A stretch of DNA of 21,907 nucleotides from Alphaproteobacteria bacterium UBA2966 (GCA_002348365.1 DEBC01000118.1:1-21907), one strand, 5' to 3'. Positions 8,604 through 14,810 are shown, counted from the stretch's first letter. Notes: generated from the letters alone by a model not told the origin. A program made the numbers and translations.

Positions 8604-9266
8604 TTAGGCCTCATTCCGGCCGGCATTTTTCTGCCCCGGATTGAGCTTGTCGAGTTCCCTGAGCACCTCGTCCAGGGACATGACATCGGCATACTTTTGC
8701 TCCATGTCGAACAGGTTCGCCTCGTGGGGGGGCTCGGCGCGATCACCGACGCACTCCCGCGGAACTATGGGACGGAATCCGTGGCCCATCGCATCCACGA
8801 CTGTCGCCCGGACACAACCGGATGTCGTGGCACCCACGACGATCGCCGTATCCACGCGGCGCATGGCCAACCAGCTCGACAAATCCGTCTGGAAGAACCC
8901 GGACGGATACTGCTTCTCGATGACCTTCTCACCCGGACGCGGTTCCAGCTGTTCGACGACCCTGGTACCTTCAGTGTCGCGGGTGAGTTTCTCCGTCAGT
9001 CGGGAAAGCTTGAGGTTGAAGACCCCGTCTTCACTGCCGTCTTCGGCGTAACAATGTGTCGTGAAGGCAATCGGTATGCCGTGGTGGCGCGCGGCTCCCA
9101 AAAGCGTCTCGCTGTGGTCGATCGCCGACTGAATGTTGCCGCCACCCAGAACATCCGGATCGTTGAAGGCTTTGCTGAAGTCAATGAGGAGAAGCGCTGG
9201 CTGGCTTCCAAAGCCCATGCGGGTGCCAAGACCCTGTCTCGCATAAATCCCGGTCTCGTCTGACAT
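8604..9266 (-). CDS. Cysteine hydrolase, N-carbamoylsarcosine amidase / isochorismatase family
   Basis: This 220-aa protein has the full Asp-Lys-Cys catalytic set of the family: D29 in LLLIDFSKAF, K118 in EKVIEKQYPSGF, and nucleophile C151 in VVGATTSGCVRAT. The non-proline cis-peptide site lies just before the cysteine. Relatives hydrolyse amides: N-carbamoylsarcosine to sarcosine, CO2 and ammonia; maleamate to maleate; nicotinamide; or ureidoacrylate. It starts at the ATG at 9266 behind a purine-rich GGGGGAAAC and follows the dioxygenase beta subunit by 39 bp. Paired with HyuA/HyuB (ring opening to an N-carbamoyl product) and the DAO-family oxidase (attack on the freed amine), N-carbamoyl amino acid hydrolysis is the best-fitting role. 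Maleamate amidase is the main alternative. Confidence 0.9.
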   Translation of the reverse strand: MSDETGIYARQGLGTRMGFGSQPALLLIDFSKAFNDPDVLGGGNIQSAIDHSETLLGAARHHGIPIAFTTHCYAEDGSEDGVFNLKLSRLTEKLTRDTEGTRVVEQLEPRPGEKVIEKQYPSGFFQTDLSSWLAMRRVDTAIVVGATTSGCVRATVVDAMGHGFRPIVPRECVGDRAEPPHEANLFDMEQKYADVMSLDEVLRELDKLNPGQKNAGRNEA

Positions 9267-9305
9267 GTTTCCCCCGACTCTGCGTTGCTCGACCGCTCGA
9301 CGTTA

Positions 9306-9821
9306 TCAGAAAGGTACGAAAAGAGACTTCAACATGGCATCGCTGTTGATCAGCGTCACCTTTTTCCATGCGATGCGCCAACGACTTTCCTCCCACCGCA
9401 GCGCGTGATGGCAGTCGCCGGCATAAACGTCCTGTTGGTCCTGGCGGTAGGTCACGACCATGATCTTAGAATAGATCAATACATGTGCCTCCGGGGGCAC
9501 CTCCTGTTCCAGCATCACATTTGTGACGAGGTGCGCCGTCCGGGTGTGAGGGATCTGGGCGTGGATACGTGGATGCCGGAGCCGTTGGATGCGCGTTTCC
9601 ATCAGCTCCTTATCGTCGTAGAAGATGGAGACTTCATCGAGAGGGTTTGGTTGATCGGGCCGCGCCGGCACCCAGTAGTAACCGTCCTCCGTGAAAAGGT
9701 CTCGCCAGGCTTCGAATTGTCGTTCGTCGAGTAGTCGAGCTTCCTGGAACAGGAAGCTTGCGGCTTCTTCCGTCGAAAGTGGCGGGGCCGGGTCCTCTCG
9801 CCCGGAAACGGCAGCGGGCAT
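9306..9821 (-). CDS. Aromatic ring-hydroxylating dioxygenase beta subunit
   Basis: This 171-aa protein has the SnoaL-like cone fold signature of the dioxygenase small subunit. It shows FLFQEARLLDERQFEAWRDLFTEDG near the N terminus, DDKELMETRIQRL in the middle, the RTAHLVTNV block, and WRIAWKKVTLINSD near the C terminus. Beta subunits are structural partners in alpha3beta3 hexamers and carry no cofactor. It begins 2 nt after the alpha-subunit stop (9824), so the two are translationally coupled and should be made in equal amounts. The ferredoxin and reductase that would feed electrons are not in this window. Confidence 0.93.
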   Translation of the reverse strand: MPAAVSGREDPAPPLSTEEAASFLFQEARLLDERQFEAWRDLFTEDGYYWVPARPDQPNPLDEVSIFYDDKELMETRIQRLRHPRIHAQIPHTRTAHLVTNVMLEQEVPPEAHVLIYSKIMVVTYRQDQQDVYAGDCHHALRWEESRWRIAWKKVTLINSDAMLKSLFVPF

Positions 9822-9823
9822 GG

Positions 9824-11107
9824 CTAGTTTGCGTACTCACCCATGAAATTCAGCCACTCCCGATATTGATTGCGCAATGGCAGTTCATGGGTACCTTCCG
9901 ATCGGTAACCAACTGCGTCATCGAGCGGCTGCTCCTGCCCGAAGCCTCTGCCCAGGAACACCCATTCCGACCCGTCAGTCGATAGCCCACGTTGTACACG
10001 GCCGAACGCTTCTAGATCGTCGGTTTGGATTAACGATGCCGCGGCATGCGTCACGTTGAGATAGCGAATGACCGTCTGGTTCAGCTTCTCCGGCGCGCCC
10101 TTCAACTTGATGGGATACACCTGGACTTCGGTGCGATTGACGGTCAGAGGACGGATCACGCGGATATGCTGCGCCATCGACTGCAGGCACAGGTTTGGAT
10201 AGATGAGCGCGTTGTGCCAGTGGACGTTCAATACCTGGGCAGTCCGTTCCTCCCCCAGCCGGGCCTCGAGTGCCGCGACGTATTCCGGATGTTCCTCCCG
10301 CGAGACGGGATTGGCATTGGGCATCCGCCCACAGTAGCTGTGACCGCCGTCGAAGGCCCACACCCCGGTCTGATCCCAGAACGAAATGGGTGAACCGTCC
10401 TCCCGACTCAGACGCGATCCTGTGGCCGTCCCTGTACGCTGGAACTGACGACCACCTGACGTGGTGGATTCGTGCGAATGAGGCACATGGTAGAGGTCGT
10501 TCAGATTCTCCATCTGCGTTTTCCAGTTGCCCTGGAATTCGTAGCGGTGCACACCCCCGGTAATCTCAACCTCCCCCACGGGTGATCGATCGCATATGTC
10601 GTCGATGGTCTGGACGATGGGACCGAGGTAGGTCGCGAGGGAGGGTCCGTCGACCGCAAGGCTCGCGAAAACAAAGCCGCGGTAAATTTCCACGCGCGGG
10701 ACCTGAACCATTCCGAGGCTGGGATCATCGAGATTGGTGCCCTTGGGGTAACCTGCCTGGAGCGGAATGGCCTTGATCAATCCGTTCGTGTGGAATGTCC
10801 ATCCGTGATAGCAGCACCGGAAATGCCTGGCATTACCGTTGGGCTCGTTGCAGACAACGGCGCCCCGATGACCGCAACGATTGAACATCACGAAGATCTC
10901 ACCGTCCTCATGACGCGATAGAACCACGGGCTGGCGTCCGAGCGACGTGGTCAGAAAATCGCCCGGTTCCGGTATTTGCGACGCATGCCCGACGTACATC
11001 CAGGCTCGCCCGAATATACGCTCCATCTCCAAATCGAAGATGTCTTCGTCGAGATAGACGCTTCGGTGCACGCGGTCGGGCTGCACCAGATCTCTGACGC
11101 TAGTCAT
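9824..11107 (-). CDS. Aromatic ring-hydroxylating dioxygenase alpha subunit (Rieske)
   Basis: This 427-aa protein is the usual alpha-subunit length. The Rieske 2Fe-2S motif is C78-x-H80 with C98-x2-H101 (RCGHRGAVV ... RCCYHGWTF). The mononuclear iron site has the two His of DLYHVPHSH, spaced five apart, in the conserved ENLNDLYH context, with an Asp in the TDDLEAFGRVQRGL segment as the probable third ligand. The enzyme adds both atoms of O2 to an aromatic ring, giving a cis-diol, or a catechol when a carboxyl or amino group is lost. It is followed at 2 nt by its beta subunit and preceded by a catechol 2,3-dioxygenase, so its product probably becomes a catechol for meta-cleavage. The QTDD...QRGL C-terminal pattern points to the benzoate/anthranilate/phenylpropionate-like branches rather than Rieske monooxygenases, but the substrate is not readable. 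Confidence 0.95.
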   Translation of the reverse strand: MTSVRDLVQPDRVHRSVYLDEDIFDLEMERIFGRAWMYVGHASQIPEPGDFLTTSLGRQPVVLSRHEDGEIFVMFNRCGHRGAVVCNEPNGNARHFRCCYHGWTFHTNGLIKAIPLQAGYPKGTNLDDPSLGMVQVPRVEIYRGFVFASLAVDGPSLATYLGPIVQTIDDICDRSPVGEVEITGGVHRYEFQGNWKTQMENLNDLYHVPHSHESTTSGGRQFQRTGTATGSRLSREDGSPISFWDQTGVWAFDGGHSYCGRMPNANPVSREEHPEYVAALEARLGEERTAQVLNVHWHNALIYPNLCLQSMAQHIRVIRPLTVNRTEVQVYPIKLKGAPEKLNQTVIRYLNVTHAAASLIQTDDLEAFGRVQRGLSTDGSEWVFLGRGFGQEQPLDDAVGYRSEGTHELPLRNQYREWLNFMGEYAN

Positions 11108-11136
11108 CCGATTGTTTCGGCCATCGTCACCGTCCC

Positions 11137-12063
11137 TTACGTTGTCACGCCGAGGAAATTCTCGTTCAGCTTGCGATCGTAGTAGAAAATCGCCTTACCG
11201 AGCTCATTGTCGGTCCAGGTGAGAACAGGATTGTCCGGGTAGTATTGATAACCGCCGCAGAAAACCTCATTGCGATTTCCTGCGGGATCGAAAAAGTAGA
11301 TGGTTCCGCCGCGCGTGATTCCGTGGCGGGTCGGTCCGATATCGAGCTCGACATCGTTTCGGCTGATGATATCGGCGGCCAGCATGATGTCGTGCCACGA
11401 TTCGAGATAGAACGACGCGTGGTGGAACTGCCCCTTCCCTTCGGATCGAATGAAGGCGATATCGTGGGCTTTGTTGCTGCAGGTCAGAAAGGCACCGATC
11501 ATCAGCGACTTGTCCTGGGTCACGACCTGTTCCGCGAGGCTGAAACCGAGCACCTCCCGGAACAGTTTCACTGACCCGTCGAGATCGTCACCGTAGAGGA
11601 GAACGTGGTCGAAGCGGGTGGGATGCATGCCATGTAGACCATCCGGCCAGACTTCCGGATTCTCTATGGAAAGACCATTGCCGGGCTGTTCGATCTCGGC
11701 ATACAGGTCGAAGACATGACCTGTCGGCGCCGTGAATCTGACTCGTTCACCGATACCCGGTTGTTCGCCCGCTGGTAAGGTCTCCACGTCGATACCGGAA
11801 TCCGAAATCTTCTTGCCGAGAGTTGTCATCGTATCGGAGTCGAGGACTTTCCAGGCCAAGTGGTCCATGCCCGGCGACTCTGCTTCGCGCAGCACGACAC
11901 TGTGATTGTCGTGCTCGTCCCAGGCCTTGAGATAGACACGGCCGTCTGAATCCGTCCCGACCTCGTTCAATCCCAGAACGTCACGGTAATGCTTTGTTGC
12001 GGCGTCGATATCCATGACACGGATTTGCACGTGTCCCGGTCTCAGCACTCCTGAAAACGCCAT
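11137..12063 (-). CDS. xylE: Catechol 2,3-dioxygenase, XylE type (extradiol, VOC superfamily)
   Basis: This 308-aa protein follows the TOL-plasmid XylE sequence (307 aa) block by block from memory: RPGHVQIRV at the start, GRVYLKAWDEHD, SVVLREAESPGMD, RFDHVLLYGDDL, IGPTRHGITRG, TIYFFDPAGNRNEVFCGG, and DNELGKAIFYYDRKLNE at the end. The Fe(II) ligands are H153, H214 and E266, and the catalytic H247 and Y256 are present. The enzyme cleaves catechol next to the diol to give 2-hydroxymuconic semialdehyde. GGGAGG (12074-12069 on the minus strand) precedes the ATG by 5 nt. It is the first gene of the long minus-strand run, and its promoter region is shared with the divergent RiPP genes. The downstream semialdehyde dehydrogenase, hydrolase or tautomerase steps are not in the window. 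Confidence 0.95.
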   Translation of the reverse strand: MAFSGVLRPGHVQIRVMDIDAATKHYRDVLGLNEVGTDSDGRVYLKAWDEHDNHSVVLREAESPGMDHLAWKVLDSDTMTTLGKKISDSGIDVETLPAGEQPGIGERVRFTAPTGHVFDLYAEIEQPGNGLSIENPEVWPDGLHGMHPTRFDHVLLYGDDLDGSVKLFREVLGFSLAEQVVTQDKSLMIGAFLTCSNKAHDIAFIRSEGKGQFHHASFYLESWHDIMLAADIISRNDVELDIGPTRHGITRGGTIYFFDPAGNRNEVFCGGYQYYPDNPVLTWTDNELGKAIFYYDRKLNENFLGVTT

Positions 12064-12099
12064 GTTCGCCTCCCGCTGGTTATTTTTTTGCTTCCGCGT

Positions 12100-12118
12100 T
12101 CTCGAATGTTAGTCGAGA
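12100..12118. promoter_or_regulatory. Operator-like dyad in the divergent promoter region
   Basis: A perfect inverted repeat TCTCGA, 7-nt spacer, TCGAGA lies 37 bp upstream of the catechol dioxygenase start and about 150 bp upstream of the RiPP precursor. Its position in the only non-coding stretch between the divergent units suggests a regulator site for one or both. No regulator gene is in the window. I found no convincing -35/-10 pair for the minus-strand operon. Confidence 0.35.
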
Positions 12119-12178
12119 TGAGCCTTTTAAGCATGTCGCAATATGCCACCGCCGACTCTGAGGCTGTGGCACAACAGT

Positions 12179-12239
12179 TCGTGCGCAATCGCTATGATGC
12201 GCCTCTTCTCGTGCGCAATCGCTATGATGCGCCTCTTCT
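12179..12239 (+). repeat. Perfect 30-bp tandem duplication, each copy a potential hairpin
   Basis: Bases 12181-12210 and 12211-12240 are identical except at the last base, and the period-30 identity runs from 12179 to 12239. Each unit contains GCGCAATC-GCTAT-GATGCGC, which can fold as a 7-bp stem with one bulged A and a 5-nt loop. Each unit also contains TATGAT, one base from the -10 consensus. The array ends 29 bp before the precursor start codon. It could be a duplicated operator, a duplicated -10 region, or paired leader-RNA hairpins. Two copies only, so it is not a CRISPR. Confidence 0.8.
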
Positions 12240-12257
12240 GGTTTTTCACGATAGAAC

Positions 12258-12261
12258 GGAG
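12258..12261 (+). promoter_or_regulatory. Ribosome-binding site fixing the RiPP precursor start
   Basis: GGAG, within ACGGAGAG, stands 7 nt before the ATG at 12269. This makes 12269 the start. The in-frame ATG at 12143 would force translation through the tandem repeat and add 42 residues unlike any NHLP leader. Confidence 0.75.
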
Positions 12262-12268
12262 AGCGGAC

Positions 12269-12571
12269 ATGATCGACAGAGACGATTTTCAGCGCGCCTA
12301 CGGCAAGGTCGTGGCCCGGGCTTGGTCGGACCCGGATTTCAAGGCACTGCTGCTCAAGGATGCGCGAACAGCTCTGGCTTCGGTGGGCGTCGAATATCCT
12401 GCCGATATTCAGGTTCACGTGCGTGAGAACAACGCCACCGAGATGAACCTGGTCCTCCCACCGCAACCCGCCGAGGGAGAGCTCTCAGAGGAGGAGATTG
12501 ACCAGATCGCCAGTGGTTCCGTTGTGCCTTGTTACATCATTCCGACAAAGGGTCGCTGGCAGCTCAAATGA
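12269..12571 (+). CDS. RiPP precursor with nitrile-hydratase-like leader peptide (NHLP/TOMM precursor)
   Basis: This is a 100-aa peptide. Residues 1-66 match the nitrile hydratase alpha-like leader (NHLP) family: an N-terminal helix (DFQRAYGKVVARAWSDPDFK), LLKDARTALASVGVEYPAD, then IQVHVRENNATEMNLVLPP. This is the pattern of nitrile hydratase alpha subunits, but without their metal-binding Cys cluster. A glutamate-rich LSEEEIDQIASG follows at 72-83, where NHLP and Nif11 leaders usually end in a double-glycine-like cleavage site. The remaining 16 or 17 residues are the probable core. The stop overlaps the YcaO start as ATGA, so precursor and enzyme are translationally coupled. It has no enzymatic role of its own; it is the substrate of the next gene. 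The leader assignment is firm, but the mature product is unknown. Confidence 0.88.
   Translation: MIDRDDFQRAYGKVVARAWSDPDFKALLLKDARTALASVGVEYPADIQVHVRENNATEMNLVLPPQPAEGELSEEEIDQIASGSVVPCYIIPTKGRWQLK
12521..12568 (+). other. Predicted core peptide of the RiPP precursor
   Basis: If cleavage follows the IASGS sequence (residues 80-84), the core is VVPCYIIPTKGRWQLK. It has one Cys (C88) and one Thr (T93) as heterocyclisation candidates, with Ser84 only if cleavage is after Gly83. P87 and P92 flank them. A single thiazoline at C88 is the simplest product. Cleavage site and modification are inferred. Confidence 0.5.
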
Positions 12572-14079
12572 ATTCGGACGCTTCATCGGTTCTGACCACG
12601 GAACGGGGCATTCAATTCCACCCGCGGTTCGAGGCGCGTGCACTGGAGTCGGGTGAGGTCGTCCTCCTCTCCGAACAGGATACGCACGTCCTGAGCGGGT
12701 CGGAATACGCAGCCATGCATCCCCTGCTGGATGGATCTCGAAATCCCGACACTCTGGTTGAGTGCCTGGCAGAACGTTTCCCGCGTGAGCGCATTTACTA
12801 CGCTCTGGTCAGATTGGAGGTCCGCGGCCTTCTCGACGTGAAAACGCTGCCCGATCCGGATGGCAAAAAACCGCATGAGGCCCCGACTTCCACACTCACC
12901 AAGGTCCCCACGCCGCCTCACATTCACGTCTACAAAATGATCGTGCGGCAACCTCTCGAATCGCGCCTGGCGACAGGGGTGCTTCTGCAACCCGTCACGG
13001 TCTCGGGCTGGGGCATCACTGATGAAGAAGCGCGCACTCGTTGTCTGGGAGAGGCCGAGGAACGACGTGCCATGTTCTCGGCCCCGAGTTCGAGCCTCTG
13101 TCGCGCACGAATGGACGATCTTGAAGGACGTGCGATCGCACCGCATGAACTGGAGCTGCTCAGCACCTCTCAACGCGGGGATCAGGAGCATTCGCACGCT
13201 GTCGGCAGGATGCCCCCTGCGCCTACCAAACTCCATGATCCGGTGACCACGATCGACTGGATCGGTGCATGGTCCTGGTCGCAGCAGGAGCCCGTCTGGT
13301 TGCCGGCCGCGCATTGCTTTTTCGCCCACGCCCATTGTCCCAAAGGGCCGCACTATCGTGCCGATTCAAGTGGTTGTGCAGCGGCAGACAACCTGAACGA
13401 TGCCATCCTCCACGGCTATTTTGAACTCGTTGAGCGCGACGCCTGCGCCATCTGGTGGTTCAATCGGCTGCACCGGCCGACGATCGACATCGCCGTTCTC
13501 CCTGATCCCTTTTTGCTCACCTCCGTCAATGCAATGCAAGATCTCGGTCGGACCCTGAAGGTGTTCGACCTGACCCACGATCTGGGGGTGCCGGTCACAG
13601 CTGCCGTCTCATGGCAAATAGCCGACGGCACAGGCCTCAAGCTGGGGCTTGGCGCACACGTCGACCACGCCTGCGCCATCCGCCAATCTGTCGGCGAGCT
13701 TAACCAGCTCGTTTATGGCGACATGGAAGACTCCGCAGATATATCGGTGCCGGAGCATATCTATATGCCTGCACTGGATTCAGACCCAGATTCGCGGCTT
13801 GCGACCGATTTCAACCTCAAGGGCGATTCAACCGCTGTTCTTGAAAGCTGCGTGGAGACGCTGGGAACCCGTGGATTGGAGTTGATCGTTCTCGACCGGA
13901 CGGTGGAGGACGCTTCTCGAAGCGTGGTCCGTGTGGTCGTGCCGGGACTACGCAGTCTGTCGGCTCAACTCGCGCCCGGGCGCCTCTATGATGTTCCGCT
14001 CGACATGGGCTGGCGGCAGGTCAAAGCCGGCGAGGATGAATTTCAGACCGTGGCTACAATGCCCTGGTGGACCTCGTAA
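12568..14079 (+). CDS. ycaO: RRE-YcaO fusion: leader-binding cyclodehydratase for the NHLP precursor
   Basis: This 503-aa protein starts at an ATG overlapping the precursor stop. Residues about 14-92 look like the winged-helix leader-recognition domain at the head of TOMM maturation proteins (FHPRFEARALESGEVVLLSEQ, then TLVECLAERFP and VRLEVRGLLDV). A short linker leads to the YcaO ATP-grasp-like domain at about 120-480. ATP-site elements visible are LGEAEERR (160-167), the SSG of DSSGCAAADN (267-269), and ELVERDA (286-292). HACAIRQSVGELNQ (367-380) and VVRVVVPGL (453-461) follow. YcaO enzymes phosphorylate the backbone amide to form azolines from Cys, Ser or Thr, or thioamides/amidines with other partners. 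No ThiF/E1-like domain lies between RRE and YcaO, and no TfuA, dehydrogenase or protease gene is adjacent. The C terminus ends MPWWTS without the PxPxP motif of many azoline-forming YcaOs. Confidence 0.9.
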   Translation: MNSDASSVLTTERGIQFHPRFEARALESGEVVLLSEQDTHVLSGSEYAAMHPLLDGSRNPDTLVECLAERFPRERIYYALVRLEVRGLLDVKTLPDPDGKKPHEAPTSTLTKVPTPPHIHVYKMIVRQPLESRLATGVLLQPVTVSGWGITDEEARTRCLGEAEERRAMFSAPSSSLCRARMDDLEGRAIAPHELELLSTSQRGDQEHSHAVGRMPPAPTKLHDPVTTIDWIGAWSWSQQEPVWLPAAHCFFAHAHCPKGPHYRADSSGCAAADNLNDAILHGYFELVERDACAIWWFNRLHRPTIDIAVLPDPFLLTSVNAMQDLGRTLKVFDLTHDLGVPVTAAVSWQIADGTGLKLGLGAHVDHACAIRQSVGELNQLVYGDMEDSADISVPEHIYMPALDSDPDSRLATDFNLKGDSTAVLESCVETLGTRGLELIVLDRTVEDASRSVVRVVVPGLRSLSAQLAPGRLYDVPLDMGWRQVKAGEDEFQTVATMPWWTS

Positions 14080-14137
14080 GCGGGGGCAGAACCGGTTTCT
14101 GGGGTATCCGAGCAATGGGCAGAATCGGGAAACGATA

Positions 14138-14167
14138 TTGACTTAACGGGGATTGCAACGATATATG
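14138..14167 (+). promoter_or_regulatory. Putative sigma-70 promoter of the cold-shock gene
   Basis: TTGACT (14138-14143), a 17-nt spacer, then ATATAT (14161-14166); TATATG one base later is an alternative -10. Transcription would start near 14173, leaving an untranslated leader of about 145 nt before the csp ATG. This resembles the long leaders of cspA-type genes. Confidence 0.5.
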
Positions 14168-14183
14168 CGAACTGCGCTTCGCA
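14166..14183 (+). promoter_or_regulatory. Inverted repeat overlapping the csp transcription start
   Basis: TGCGAA, 6 nt, TTCGCA is a perfect dyad across the predicted -10/start region. It could be a repressor site or the first hairpin of the leader RNA. A 10-bp palindrome AACGGCCGTT follows at 14202-14211. Confidence 0.3.
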
Positions 14184-14318
14184 TTCGACTTGTGTTATCT
14201 GAACGGCCGTTAATCCGATAAGCCTTGCTTTCCCGTGACATTGTGAGCACTGACAACGACCGAGCCGACACACGGTGTGCAGCACGGACACTATCTACTG
14301 GTTGAGGACTAACTGACT

Positions 14319-14528
14319 ATGCCTACGGGAACTGTAAAATGGTTTAATCCTGCAAAGGGGTACGGATTCATCGAGCCTGATGATGGTGGCAAGGATGCCT
14401 TCGTCCACATCTCCGCCGTTGAGCGGGCAGGCCTTAACACCCTGCAGGAAGGCCAAAAGGTCTCCTACGAGCTTCAGCCCGGTCGTGACGGCAAGTCGTC
14501 GGCCGAGAACCTGGCTCTCGCCGACTAG
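14319..14528 (+). CDS. cspA: CspA-family cold-shock protein
   Basis: This 69-aa single cold-shock domain has RNP1 as KGYGFIEP (residues 13-20) and RNP2 as DAFVHIS (26-32). The GTVKWFNPAKG opening and the EGQKVSYEL strand are standard. It binds single-stranded RNA/DNA as a chaperone for translation or transcription antitermination. The sequence looks like alphaproteobacterial Csps. TGAGGA lies 10 nt upstream of the ATG. It is probably monocistronic: it has its own promoter and two hairpins immediately downstream. A long leader suggests post-transcriptional cold regulation, which is inference. Confidence 0.97.
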   Translation: MPTGTVKWFNPAKGYGFIEPDDGGKDAFVHISAVERAGLNTLQEGQKVSYELQPGRDGKSSAENLALAD

Positions 14529-14539
14529 CCATTCTGGCT

Positions 14540-14567
14540 GCCACCTCCAGCCTCGGCTGGAGGTGGC
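14540..14567 (+). terminator. Strong hairpin after csp (terminator-like, no U-tract)
   Basis: A perfect 13-bp inverted repeat (GCCACCTCCAGCC pairing with GGCTGGAGGTGGC) has only TC between the arms, so it would fold as a 12-bp stem with a CTCG tetraloop. It begins 11 bp after the csp stop. The bases after it are CACCCC with no T run, so it may stabilise the 3' end instead of, or as well as, terminating. Confidence 0.65.
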
Positions 14568-14580
14568 CACCCCGGCGCTT

Positions 14581-14601
14581 CCCGGATATCCGGGTCTATT
14601 T
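14581..14601 (+). terminator. Second hairpin with short T-rich tail
   Basis: CCCGGATATCCGGG is a perfect 14-bp palindrome (14581-14594), foldable as a 5-bp GC stem with an ATAT loop, followed by TCTATTT. It could be a weak intrinsic terminator backing up the first hairpin, or a protein-binding palindrome. Confidence 0.4.
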
Positions 14602-14810
14602 GCGGTCAGGCGAAATTCGATTGCCTGAACTGCACCGGTGGAACCTTGCGCCCGGTTTCACGCTTATTCCTCATATTTCGATCTGAACATCTGGGCCGCT
14701 GACCTCTCCGGATCGCACCGTCCTTATCTGCATCAAACATGCATATCCGAGATCGTGCTTTCCTCACTTGCATGCGTTTCTAGTTTATTGAACGCAGATG
14801 GAGAGGAAGC

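Noticed and set aside
12064..12180. A sigma-54 promoter for the catechol dioxygenase operon (TGGCAT...TTGC on the minus strand).
   Set aside because: The GG-to-GC distance is one base short of the strict sigma-54 spacing.
12179..12239. A CRISPR array.
   Set aside because: There are only two copies and they abut with no spacer, and no cas genes are present.
12143..12268. An N-terminal extension of the RiPP precursor that would translate the 30-bp repeat as a 10-residue repeat.
   Set aside because: The strong GGAG with correct spacing before the ATG at 12269 and the family start of NHLP leaders support the shorter protein. The extension shows no leader similarity.
14606..14628. Inverted repeat TCAGGC/GCCTGA in the csp-HHE gap as a terminator or operator.
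   Set aside because: Only 6 bp arms with an 11-nt spacer and no T run or other support; it may be chance.
14640..14670. An EcfG-type general stress promoter (GGAAC) before the HHE gene.
   Set aside because: The -10 half at the right distance reads GCTT or CGCT rather than CGTT, and it lies about 150 bp from the start codon.
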